From Nitrobacter sp051912485 (GTDB lineage: Bacteria; Pseudomonadota; Alphaproteobacteria; Rhizobiales; Xanthobacteraceae), in assembly GCF_051912485.1 (NCBI RefSeq), contig NZ_CP196822.1, forward strand, positions 3,100,001-3,164,000: a stretch of DNA of 64,000 nucleotides. The letters are read 5' to 3'. The position numbers were made by a program, and so were the translations under genes. The notes beneath the pieces are model-generated. The model was not told where the DNA came from, did no database searches, and saw only the letters and a program-made list of their open reading frames with translations. Position 1 is the first letter of the stretch, and the number at the start of each line of letters is the position of its first letter. Positions 37,475 to 46,939 of the stretch are shown in pieces.

Positions 37475-39645
37475 ACATTCTCCAACAGCTCAATCTCGGC
37501 CGTCGAACCCTTCCCGTCGTGGTGGCGTCGGAGGCTGCGGAATGCGGCCTGGCTTGTCTTGCGATGATCTCGCGCTATCACGGCCACGATGTCGACCTCA
37601 ATGCTCTGCGCCAGCGGTTTGCGGTGTCGATGGCCGGCGCTTCGCTGAAAAGCCTGATGGGAATCGCGGATCAGCTCGGATTTTCCACGCGCGCCATCCG
37701 CGTCGAACTGTCGGCATTGCCGAAGGTCCAGCTTCCCGCCATCGCGCACTGGGATCTCAATCACTTCGTGGTGCTGAAATCGGTCACGTCCCGAGGCATC
37801 ACCGTCCACGATCCGGCGATCGGACTCCGCACCTTCACAATGGCGGAAGCCTCGAAGCATCTGACGGGCGTCATCCTCGAGCTGGCGCGAAGCGAAACCT
37901 TCGAGCCGCTCGAAGCGCGCCTGCCGATGAAGCTCTCGCTGCTCTGGTCCAAAATGCACGGCTGGGGCTGGGCGGTCGCGCAGGTACTGATCCTGTCGGT
38001 GGCGCTGCAGATCGCGGCCTTCGTGATGCCTTTACAGATGCAGCTCGTGGTCGATGAAGCGCTTGCACAATCCGACCGCCAGTTGCTGACCGTGATCGCG
38101 CTCGGATTCGGAGCCCTCGTCATTATTCAAGGCGGGCTGGAGGCGATCCGCGGCTGGGCGCTGCGCATCTTCGGCCAGCTCCTGAGCTTCCAGATCACCG
38201 GCAACCTGGTGCGGCATCTGCTGCGGCTGCCCAACGACTACTTCGAGAAGCGACACGTCGGCGACATCATCTCGCGGCTCGGCTCGGTCAAGCCGGTGCA
38301 GGACGCGATCACGCAGGGCGTGATTGGTACCGTCATCGACGGCATCATGGCGCTGATCGCCGGCTTCATCCTGTTCTTCTATTCCACGGCGCTCGCGCTC
38401 ATCGTCATCGTCGGCGTGCTCATCAACCTCGGCATTACGCTGGCGCTGTTTCCGGGAACCAAGCGCCGCATGGCCGAGTCCATCGTCGCCGAGGCCAAGG
38501 AGCAGTCGCACCTCATCGAAACCATCCGTGCCGCGACGACGCTGAAACTGCTCGGACGAGAATCGGTGCGGGAAGCGACCTGGCGGAACCTGCACGTCGA
38601 AACCACCAACGCCAGTATCGCAGTCGGTCGTTACCAGATTTCACAGACCTTCCTGCAATCGGTCGTCACCGGCCTGCAAACCGTGATCGTGATCTACGTC
38701 GCCGGCGTCACCATCCTGTCGGGCGCAGGCTTTTCGGTCGGCATGATCTTCTCGTTCCTGTCCTACCGGCAGACATTCACCGACCGCGCAATGGCGCTGG
38801 TCAATCAGATGGTCCAGTTCCGCCTATTGCGTCTGCATCTTGATCGCCTGTCGGACATCGTGACGACGCGGTCGGAGATCACGCAAGGCCTGCCCGGACC
38901 GCTGGTCAATCAGGGGCACATGCGGCTGAAGAATGTCTGCTTCCGCTACGGCATCAGCGATCCCCTGATCCTCGAAGACGTCAACCTCGACATCAAGCAA
39001 GGCGATTATGTTGCCATTCAGGGTGGCTCAGGCGGCGGCAAGACCACGCTGCTCAAGCTGATGCTCGGATTGATGCATCCGACCGACGGCACCATCGAGC
39101 TCGATGGGCACCGCGCCACGCCGGAGCGCTGGCGCAGCTGGCGTCAAAGCGTCGGCGTGGTCGCCCAGGACGACCGGCTGATGTCCGGCACCATTTCGGA
39201 AAACATCGCCGGCTTCGATCCGAATCTCGACATGGAACGTGTGGTCGCCTCCGCCCATGCCGCGCGGGTACATGCCGACATCATGCGTTTTCCGATGCAG
39301 TATCTCAGCCTCGTCGGCGACATGGGCTCGACGCTCTCGGGCGGGCAGCGGCAACGCGTGCTGCTGGCGCGGGCGCTGTATCGTCAGCCGCAGATTCTGA
39401 TTCTCGATGAAGGCACCGCGAACCTCGACGAGCAGAACGAGGAGCTAATCGCTGACCTGATCGACCAGATGAATATCACCCGCATCGTGGTCGCGCATCG
39501 CCCGGCGCTGTTGCGGCGCGCGCGGCGGGTGTTCTCCGTCGAGAATCGGGGACTGGTGCGCGTGGGCGGAACAGAACCGCCGCATCGCGAGGCGCTCACG
39601 GACATAACAGCGCTGTCCGTCGCGCCGCCCGAGCCCGCACAATAA
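37471..39645 (+). CDS. Peptidase-domain (C39) ABC exporter
   Basis: A 724-residue bacteriocin/peptide-type exporter. The N-terminal C39 peptidase domain (10-135) keeps the catalytic triad C25 (AAECGLACLAM), H98 (DLNHFVVL) and D114 (VHDPAIG). The oxyanion-hole glutamine normally six residues before the cysteine is alanine (A19). ABC membrane helices span about 155-450. The ATPase domain has Walker A GGSGGGKT (518-525), signature LSGGQRQRVLLARAL and Walker B ILILDEGTANLD. Such proteins cleave a double-glycine leader and export the peptide. It is coupled to the HlyD gene upstream; no leader-peptide cargo gene is visible nearby. Confidence 0.93.
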   Translation: MNILQQLNLGRRTLPVVVASEAAECGLACLAMISRYHGHDVDLNALRQRFAVSMAGASLKSLMGIADQLGFSTRAIRVELSALPKVQLPAIAHWDLNHFVVLKSVTSRGITVHDPAIGLRTFTMAEASKHLTGVILELARSETFEPLEARLPMKLSLLWSKMHGWGWAVAQVLILSVALQIAAFVMPLQMQLVVDEALAQSDRQLLTVIALGFGALVIIQGGLEAIRGWALRIFGQLLSFQITGNLVRHLLRLPNDYFEKRHVGDIISRLGSVKPVQDAITQGVIGTVIDGIMALIAGFILFFYSTALALIVIVGVLINLGITLALFPGTKRRMAESIVAEAKEQSHLIETIRAATTLKLLGRESVREATWRNLHVETTNASIAVGRYQISQTFLQSVVTGLQTVIVIYVAGVTILSGAGFSVGMIFSFLSYRQTFTDRAMALVNQMVQFRLLRLHLDRLSDIVTTRSEITQGLPGPLVNQGHMRLKNVCFRYGISDPLILEDVNLDIKQGDYVAIQGGSGGGKTTLLKLMLGLMHPTDGTIELDGHRATPERWRSWRQSVGVVAQDDRLMSGTISENIAGFDPNLDMERVVASAHAARVHADIMRFPMQYLSLVGDMGSTLSGGQRQRVLLARALYRQPQILILDEGTANLDEQNEELIADLIDQMNITRIVVAHRPALLRRARRVFSVENRGLVRVGGTEPPHREALTDITALSVAPPEPAQ

Positions 39646-39658
39646 TGCGGACCGGCTA

Positions 39659-39707
39659 GAGCATGATCCCGAAAAGTGGGAACCGGTTTTCGGATAAGAT
39701 CATGCTC
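39659..39707. repeat. REP-like palindromic element, canonical copy
   Basis: GAGCATGATC at the left and GATCATGCTC at the right are perfect 10-bp arms. Inside, CCGAAAA and TTTTCGG pair around GTGGGAACCGG. It lies 14 bp after the exporter stop codon, where the hairpin could end or protect the operon transcript. Other copies in the window are at 10065, 11370, 13426, 18711, 44557 and 53842. Confidence 0.92.
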
Positions 39708-39860
39708 GTTCAAAAGGATGAGTAGAAAGTCTGCTCCAGAATACAGGAACGCGAAGCGTGACACGACTTCTCACAGGCCGTTGAGACAAGCCTGAGCGTC
39801 CCGATCGCCGTCCCCACGGAACCTGCGCCTGCCTCGCTCGAAAACGCCTTGAGGTCGCGC

Positions 39861-40379
39861 TTACATCACCTCGGCGACCACACGGCCGACGCCGCGGCCG
39901 GTCAACCCGATCGCGCGGGCAGCGCCTTTCGAAAGATCCAGCACGCGGCCGCGGATGAATGGGCCACGATCATTGACGGTGACGACCACGCTGCGGCTGC
40001 CATGGCTGACCTTCAGCTTGGTGCCGAACGGCAGACTGCGATGGGCGGCGGTCATGGCGTTCTGATTGAAGCGCTGGCCGGACGCGGTGCGGCTGCCGGA
40101 TTCACTGCCGTAATAGGAAGCCACGCCGGAGAACGACCGGCCCAAACCGGAGGAACGCCCAAAGGACGCGTTGGCGTTCAGCCAGGACGACCCCGCTGCG
40201 CCGTGGTCCGCGGCATGATGTCCTTGGTGGTGGTGGTGGTGCCTATGGTGGTGGTGGCGCGAGCCGGCCGATGCCTCGGTCACGCTGCCCGCAATCAAAA
40301 CAGTCGCGGCGATCACAGCAGCCACCATACGCGGCCGGATTAGAAACCCCAACGTCGACGACTTTTGCGCGTGCAGCAT
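39861..40379 (-). CDS. rlpA: RlpA-family septal ring lytic transglycosylase-like protein with His-rich segment
   Basis: A 172-residue exported protein. The signal sequence (about 18-38, VAAVIAATVLIAGSVTEASA) is followed by a histidine-rich tract (42-55, with runs of four and five His) and a double-psi beta-barrel domain (84-172). The RlpA motifs GVASYYG, GSRTASGQRFN, AAHRSLPFGTKLKV and VNDRGPF are present; the last contains the catalytic Asp. There is no SPOR domain. GGGGA before the ATG at 40379 decides the start; the open frame continues upstream to 40562. The His tract suggests metal binding but may simply be a linker. Confidence 0.88.
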   Translation of the reverse strand: MLHAQKSSTLGFLIRPRMVAAVIAATVLIAGSVTEASAGSRHHHHRHHHHHQGHHAADHGAAGSSWLNANASFGRSSGLGRSFSGVASYYGSESGSRTASGQRFNQNAMTAAHRSLPFGTKLKVSHGSRSVVVTVNDRGPFIRGRVLDLSKGAARAIGLTGRGVGRVVAEVM

Positions 40380-41019
40380 ATTTAAGTCCCCTGAAAAGTA
40401 TTGCCGCCCCTGCGACAAGTGAAACCTCTGACCTTTGAGTCGCCGCAGGGTTGATCCTGTAACTAAGGCGTAAAATGGGCAGAGAATTGCTTCATGACTC
40501 GGATGAAATATCTTTTGATCGACTGGCCGTCGTTTGATATTCAAATTAATACTTAATTTCATAACTTATACACGATAACATACATGTATATACTGTAAAA
40601 GAAAGTCATGTCACGACATCTATAATCATTCAGCAAGTACTCCACGACGTTTCGGCGTCCCACCGATCGGACGGGGAGCAGGAAGCCGCTGTGACACAGG
40701 GCTAACTTGCGTTCCTCCAGAATCCGGTATGCTCGTCTGAATTACTGTGGGCCAGAATGCGCCCGCATACGCACGGCGCGTTGCTTAATGTCCGTCTGGT
40801 TAATTCAGACTCCTGCGACAAGGCATCGCCGTATGCTGCCGTCATGTTGCACCTGCGCGCGCGCTATGTTAGCAAAGCCGCGATTTTAACGCTGCCGATA
40901 CGTTTGTGTCGGTCGAAAATCGAAGTCCCTCTTGAATTCCAAGGGCTTGGGCCGCTTTAGCGCCGCTTGTTTGGCGACGGCTTTTCCCTTGCGAGTTTGA
41001 CAGCTTGAAGAGCGCTCTG
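40380..41019. other. 640-bp AT-rich intergenic region upstream of rlpA and the atp operon
   Basis: The divergent promoter region of rlpA (minus) and atpH (plus). Positions 40501-40620 are only about 31% G+C by hand count, with runs such as ATTAATACTTAATTTC and TACATGTATATA. Nearer atpH, GTCTGAATTA (40735-40744) and TAATTCAGAC (40801-40810) are perfect 10-bp arms enclosing a GCGCC/GGCGC stem, so a structured RNA of about 76 nt is possible. Two short open frames here (60 and 67 codons) have no protein-like features and are not called. Confidence 0.6.
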
Positions 41020-41579
41020 GTGGCTGCTGTAGATCCCTCGGTTTCTGGTGTGTCGGGCCGTTATGCGACGGCCCTGTTCGAACTGGCCCGCGAGGACAAA
41101 TCGGTCGACGCCGTCAAGGCCGACCTCGACAAGTTCGATGCCATGCTGGCGGATAGCCCAGAACTGGTCCGCCTCGTGCGCAGCCCGGTTTTCAGCGCCG
41201 ATACGCAGGCCAAGGCGCTCGCCGCCGTGCTCGACAAGGCCGGGATCGGCGGCACGACCGCGAAATTCCTGAAAGTCCTGACCGCCAACCGCCGGCTGTT
41301 TGTGGTCGCCGACGTGATCCGGGCGTTCCGCGCAATGGTCGCGAAGTTCAAGGGCGAGGCCACGGCAGAAGTCACTGTCGCCGAAACGCTTACTAACAAG
41401 AATCTGGACGCGCTGAAGAGCGCGCTGAAATCGGTGACGGGCAAGGACATCACGCTCAACGTGAAGGTCGATCCGTCCATCATCGGCGGGCTTGTCGTCA
41501 AGCTCGGCAGCCGCATGGTGGACAGCTCGCTCCGCACCAAACTCAATTCGATCAAGCACGCGATGAAAGAGGCAGGCTG

Positions 41580-41580
<1 letters not shown>
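41020..41580 (+). CDS. atpH: ATP synthase F1 delta subunit
   Basis: Peripheral-stalk connector of F1 to the b subunits, 186 residues. The N-terminal domain has SGVSGRYATALFELA and the C-terminal part VDPSIIGGLVVKLGSRMVDSSLRTKLNSI, the OSCP/delta signature. The frame extends to a TTG at 41005, but GTG 41020 has GAAGAG about 7 bases upstream and gives the usual MAAVDPSVSG start. The stop overlaps the atpA ATG by one base. As in other alphaproteobacteria, the F0 genes are elsewhere. Confidence 0.93.
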
Positions 41581-43112
<1,532 letters not shown>

Positions 43113-43121
43113 ATTTCTTGA

Positions 43122-43224
43122 CCTCTCCCGCTTGCGGGGGAGGTGGACTGGCGAAGCCGGTCGGGTGGGGCAAGCTTCATACATACGACGCCCCTCCCCT
43201 ACCCTCCCCCGCAAGCGGGAGAGG
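43122..43224. repeat. 103-bp palindromic element between atpA and atpG
   Basis: The terminal 21-bp arms, CCTCTCCCGCTTGCGGGGGAG (43122-43142) and its exact complement (43204-43224), enclose about 61 bases that include GGCGAAGCCGGTCGGGTGGGG. Each arm is itself partly palindromic (CCCGCTTGCGGG). Its architecture is that of a non-coding dispersed repeat; the same core occurs at 7720-7743. In the mRNA it would form a strong hairpin directly before the atpG ribosome site. Confidence 0.88.
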
Positions 43225-43257
43225 GAGATGCAACCGACGTGAGTGGATCAGGCTGGA

Positions 43258-44136
43258 ATGGCTTCACTTAAAGACATGCGCGTCCGCATCGCCTCAACCA
43301 AGGCGACGCAGAAGATTACCAAAGCGATGCAGATGGTCGCGGCGTCGAAATTGCGCCGTGCGCAGACCGCCGCCGAGGCCGCGCGTCCCTATGCCCAGAA
43401 GATGGACGCGGTGATTTCCAACATCGCGAGCGCCGCAGCCGGCTCGCCCAACGCGTCGCCGCTTCTGGTCGGCACCGGCAAGGATCAGGTCCACCTGCTG
43501 CTGGTCTGCACCGGCGAGCGCGGCCTCTCCGGCGCCTTCAACTCCTCGATCGTGCGGCTCGCCCGCGAACGCGCGCTGGCGCTGATCAACCAGGGCAAGG
43601 AGGTCAAGTTCTTCTGCGTCGGGCGCAAGGGATACGAGCAGCTGCGCCGCACCTTCGAAAAGCAGATCGTCGAGAACATCGAACTGCGCTCCGTTCGCCA
43701 GCTCAGTTTCGTCAATGCCGAAGACATCGCCAAGAAGGTCATCGCGAGGTTCGAAGCCGGCGAATTCGATGTCTGCACGCTATTCTACTCGCGCTTCAAG
43801 TCCGTCATCGCGCAGGTTCCAACCGCTCAGCAGATCATTCCGCTGGAGGTGGAAGCGCCGGCCGCGAATGCCGGTCCTGCGCCGTTTTACGAATACGAAC
43901 CGGAAGAGGATGAAATCCTCACCCGACTGCTTCCGCGCAACCTTGCGGTACAGATTTTCCGCGCCCTTCTGGAAAACAACGCGTCGTTCTACGGCGCGCA
44001 GATGAGCGCCATGGATAACGCGACGCGTAACGCGGGCGACATGATCCGCAAGCAGACGCTGATTTACAACCGGACCCGCCAGGCGATGATCACGAAGGAG
44101 CTGATCGAAATCATCTCCGGCGCCGAGGCCATCTAG
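43258..44136 (+). CDS. atpG: ATP synthase F1 gamma subunit
   Basis: Rotary central shaft of F1, 292 residues. The N-terminal helix MASLKDMRVRIASTKATQKITKAMQMVAASKLRRAQ is split here as the coiled-coil start (about 2-55). The middle has LLLVCTGERGLSGAFNSSIVR, and the C-terminal helix has RNAGDMIRKQTLIYNRTRQAMITKELIEIISGAEAI-type residues (about 255-292). ATG 43258 gives the conserved start; a GTG five codons upstream is rejected. An ohr-like gene follows 14 bp downstream instead of the usual atpD. Confidence 0.97.
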   Translation: MASLKDMRVRIASTKATQKITKAMQMVAASKLRRAQTAAEAARPYAQKMDAVISNIASAAAGSPNASPLLVGTGKDQVHLLLVCTGERGLSGAFNSSIVRLARERALALINQGKEVKFFCVGRKGYEQLRRTFEKQIVENIELRSVRQLSFVNAEDIAKKVIARFEAGEFDVCTLFYSRFKSVIAQVPTAQQIIPLEVEAPAANAGPAPFYEYEPEEDEILTRLLPRNLAVQIFRALLENNASFYGAQMSAMDNATRNAGDMIRKQTLIYNRTRQAMITKELIEIISGAEAI

Positions 44137-44150
44137 CACCAGGAGCGTTC

Positions 44151-44555
44151 ATGGCTTACGTCACGAAGGCGACAACGAGCGGCGGCCGCAACGGCCGAGC
44201 GGTCCTCGACGGCGGTGCGCTGGCATTGGCGATGGCGCTTCCGAAGGATCTCGGCGGCGCTGGTGACGGCCACAATCCGGAACAGCTGTTCGCGCTTGGC
44301 TGGTCCTCCTGCTTCGGACAGGCCATTCTCGTTCTGGCGAAGAAGCATGGTCTCGACGGGCAGGCCGCCAAGGTGACCTGCGAAGTCACGCTTAATATCA
44401 ATGACGGCGCATTCTCGCTCGCTGCCGAATTGAAGGTCGCGCTGCCCGGAGCCGACAAGGCCAAGCTGCAAGCGCTGATCGAAGACGCTCACACCATCTG
44501 TCCTTATTCCAAGGCGACCAAGGGCAACGTGCCCGTCAAATTGACCGCCGTCTAA
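44151..44555 (+). CDS. Organic hydroperoxide resistance protein (Ohr/OsmC family)
   Basis: A 134-residue thiol peroxidase that reduces organic hydroperoxides. The two catalytic cysteines are C54 in NPEQLFALGWSSCFGQA and C117 in DAHTICPYSKATKGNV, the Ohr subgroup signatures; the partner Glu is E44. The family works as a homodimer and is usually reduced by lipoylated proteins. The gene lies between atpG (14 bp before) and atpD (82 bp after), with AGGAG six bases before its ATG, so it is probably cotranscribed with the ATP synthase genes. No OhrR regulator gene is adjacent. Confidence 0.93.
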   Translation: MAYVTKATTSGGRNGRAVLDGGALALAMALPKDLGGAGDGHNPEQLFALGWSSCFGQAILVLAKKHGLDGQAAKVTCEVTLNINDGAFSLAAELKVALPGADKAKLQALIEDAHTICPYSKATKGNVPVKLTAV

Positions 44556-44556
44556 A

Positions 44557-44606
44557 GCGCCCGATCCCGAAAAGTGGAAACCGGTTTTCGGATTAGATCA
44601 CGCGCC
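44557..44606. repeat. REP-like palindromic element between ohr and atpD
   Basis: GCGCCCGATCCCGAAAAGTGG ... CGGTTTTCGGATTAGATCACGCGCC follows the canonical pattern, with GATCATGC replaced by GATCACGCGC at the right end. It starts one base after the ohr-like stop codon and ends about 20 bp before the strong atpD ribosome site. Confidence 0.88.
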
Positions 44607-44637
44607 AACTAAAACGAGTTCGAAGGAGATATTTTAA

Positions 44638-46068
44638 ATGGCATCCCCCGCCAACCAGACCGGACGCATCACGCAAGTCATCGGCGCCGTCGTCGACGTG
44701 CAGTTCGAAGGCCACCTGCCGGCCATTCTCAACGCCATCGAAACCAAGAACGGCAACAACCGCCTGGTCCTCGAGGTTGCCCAGCATCTCGGCGAATCCA
44801 CGGTCCGCACCATCGCGATGGACACCACCGAGGGCCTGGTCCGCGGTCAGGAAGTGAAGGACACCGGCAACCCGATCATGGTGCCGGTTGGCGCCGGTAC
44901 GCTCGGCCGCATCATGAACGTGATCGGCGAGCCGGTCGACGAACAAGGCCCGGTCAAGGCCGAAGACCTGCGTGCGATCCATCAGGAAGCGCCGCTCTAT
45001 ACCGACCAGTCGACGGAAGCCGAAATTCTCGTCACCGGCATCAAGGTCGTCGACCTGCTGGCACCTTACGCCAAGGGCGGCAAGATCGGCCTGTTCGGCG
45101 GCGCCGGTGTCGGCAAGACCGTGCTGATTCAAGAACTGATCAACAACGTCGCCAAGGCCCACGGCGGCTACTCAGTATTCGCGGGCGTCGGCGAGCGGAC
45201 CCGCGAAGGCAACGACCTCTATCACGAGTTCATCGAGTCCGGCGTCAACAAGAAGGGCGGCGGCGAAGGTTCGAAGTGCGCGCTCGTGTACGGCCAGATG
45301 AACGAGCCTCCGGGCGCCCGCGCCCGCGTCGGCCTCACCGGCTTGACGGTCGCCGAGCATTTCCGCGACCAGGGCCAGGACGTGCTGTTCTTCGTCGATA
45401 ACATCTTCCGTTTCACCCAGGCCGGCTCTGAAGTGTCGGCGCTGCTCGGTCGTATTCCTTCGGCCGTGGGCTATCAGCCGACGCTCGCCACCGACATGGG
45501 CGCGCTGCAGGAGCGCATCACCACCACCCACAAGGGCTCGATCACCTCGGTGCAGGCGATTTATGTTCCCGCCGACGACTTGACCGACCCGGCGCCTGCG
45601 ACCTCGTTCGCCCATTTGGATGCAACGACGGTGCTCAACCGTGCGATCTCCGAAAAGGGCATCTATCCCGCGGTGGACCCGCTCGACTCGACCTCCCGCA
45701 TGCTGTCGCCGCTGATCGTCGGTGAGGAGCACTACCAGACCGCCCGCATGGTCCAGCAGGTGTTGCAGCGCTACAAGTCGCTGCAGGACATCATCGCCAT
45801 TCTCGGCATGGACGAACTGTCCGAAGAGGACAAGATCGCCGTGGCCCGCGCCCGCAAGATCGAGCGCTTCCTGTCGCAGCCGTTCTTCGTGGCTGAAATC
45901 TTCACGGGATCGCCAGGCAAATTCGTCGACCTCGCCGACACCATCAAGGGTTTCCGCGCGATCTGCGAAGGCAAGTATGACCATCTTCCGGAAGCGGCCT
46001 TCTATATGGTCGGAACCATCGAAGAAGCGGTCGAAAAGGGCAAGAAGCTCGCGGCCGAAGCGGCTTAA
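44638..46068 (+). CDS. atpD: ATP synthase F1 beta subunit (catalytic)
   Basis: Catalytic subunit of F1, 476 residues. Walker A is GGAGVGKT (154-161), followed by GERTREGNDLYHEF, DNIFRFTQAGSEVSALLGRIPSAVGYQPTLA-type residues (catalytic and DELSEED-proximal regions), and DELSEEDKIAVARARKIERFLSQPFFVAE near the end. The ribosome site AAGGAG is well spaced from the ATG. Palindromic repeats lie on both sides (44557-44606 and 46076-46158). Confidence 0.98.
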   Translation: MASPANQTGRITQVIGAVVDVQFEGHLPAILNAIETKNGNNRLVLEVAQHLGESTVRTIAMDTTEGLVRGQEVKDTGNPIMVPVGAGTLGRIMNVIGEPVDEQGPVKAEDLRAIHQEAPLYTDQSTEAEILVTGIKVVDLLAPYAKGGKIGLFGGAGVGKTVLIQELINNVAKAHGGYSVFAGVGERTREGNDLYHEFIESGVNKKGGGEGSKCALVYGQMNEPPGARARVGLTGLTVAEHFRDQGQDVLFFVDNIFRFTQAGSEVSALLGRIPSAVGYQPTLATDMGALQERITTTHKGSITSVQAIYVPADDLTDPAPATSFAHLDATTVLNRAISEKGIYPAVDPLDSTSRMLSPLIVGEEHYQTARMVQQVLQRYKSLQDIIAILGMDELSEEDKIAVARARKIERFLSQPFFVAEIFTGSPGKFVDLADTIKGFRAICEGKYDHLPEAAFYMVGTIEEAVEKGKKLAAEAA

Positions 46069-46075
46069 ACAACTG

Positions 46076-46158
46076 CGTCATTGCCGGGCTTGACCCGACA
46101 ATCCATCAATAGACAGACTATCTTGACTGATGGACCCGCGGGTCAAGCCCACGGGTGA
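46076..46158. repeat. Palindromic repeat between atpD and atpC
   Basis: GGGCTTGACCCG (46086-46097) and CGGGTCAAGCCC (46139-46150) are perfect 12-bp arms. Inner ATCCATCA and TGATGGAC pair as well. The flanking GTCATTGCCGGGCTTGACCCG is a motif I recall as dispersed in Bradyrhizobium-type genomes; a related fragment is at 56057-56090. The hairpin would form in the atp mRNA about 20 bases before the atpC start region. Confidence 0.82.
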
Positions 46159-46178
46159 CAACAGAGAGACTGAGCACC

Positions 46179-46586
46179 ATGGCGACTTTCCATTTCGATC
46201 TCGTCTCCCCTGAAAAGCTCGCTTTCTCCGGCGAAGTCGATCAGGTCGACATCCCCGGCGTTGAGGGCGACTTCGGCGTCCTTGCCGGCCACGCGCCGGT
46301 GGTGGCGGCGATTCGGCCCGGAATCCTGACCGTCACCACTGGCGGCACGCAACAGAAGATCATCGTGCTCGGTGGTCTCGCCGAAGTCTCAGAAAAGGGC
46401 CTGACCGTCCTCGCTGACGTGGCGACCTCGCTCCAGGAACTGGATCGTGCGCAGTTCACTGACACGATCGCGAGCATGGAGGCCAAGCTGGCGGAAAAGG
46501 AAGGCTCGGAACTCGACAGGGCCATCGAGCGGCTGGATCATTTCAAGAGCATTCAGAGCCAGCTCAATACGACGGCGCTGCACTGA
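46179..46586 (+). CDS. atpC: ATP synthase F1 epsilon subunit
   Basis: Central-stalk subunit with inhibitory function, 135 residues. The N-terminal beta sandwich reads FHFDLVSPEKLAFSGEVDQVDIPGVEGDFGVL in short conserved blocks (residues 4-35), with AGHAPVVAAIRPG next. The C-terminal half is a helical hairpin. ATG 46179 is preceded by GAGAGACTGAG; an in-frame ATG eight codons upstream lies inside the palindromic repeat and is rejected. Confidence 0.96.
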   Translation: MATFHFDLVSPEKLAFSGEVDQVDIPGVEGDFGVLAGHAPVVAAIRPGILTVTTGGTQQKIIVLGGLAEVSEKGLTVLADVATSLQELDRAQFTDTIASMEAKLAEKEGSELDRAIERLDHFKSIQSQLNTTALH

Positions 46587-46939
46587 GCTAACGGCATCGA
46601 ATCGATCACGTTCATGATTTTGGATCGATTCGATCCAAAATCATCGTGATCTAGCGAACCTGGTTTATGCCGGTTGGCGGCTCAGAAAAATCCGACAAAA
46701 CACCAAGAACCACCCCGGAAATCTTTGTCCGTGGTGCCGCGGCTCCGGCTGACGAGGGCCTGCCGCCCCTTTGAAACTCGGTTTGAAACGGTGCGGCATT
46801 TCCATTTCGGCGGCATCCTTGGCAATCTGAGGCGTAAAGCCGCAGCAGCCCGAAAAACACGCTAACCGGGCCGATTACGGATTGACGGCACGGCGCTTGT
46901 GTTCGCTATTTCTCACGGAACAGCAGCGAGAGGTGTTTC
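46587..46939. other. 353-bp gap after atpC with a long hairpin
   Basis: ATGATTTTGGATCG (46614-46627) and CGATCCAAAATCAT (46631-46644) are perfect 14-bp arms around ATT. GATCACG (46604-46610) and CGTGATC (46645-46651) extend the stem past a 3-base bulge. There is no T-tract, so it may be a repeat or an mRNA-stabilising end of the atp transcript. A 63-codon open frame at 46674-46865 is very basic, has no good ribosome site, and is not called. Confidence 0.7.

Noticed and set aside
40707..40960. Two overlapping frames of 60 and 67 codons upstream of atpH
   Set aside because: Neither has a ribosome site or protein-like composition, and the inverted repeats there argue for a non-coding region.
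46674..46865. A 63-codon frame downstream of atpC
   Set aside because: Very basic, low-complexity translation with no good ribosome site; treated as intergenic.
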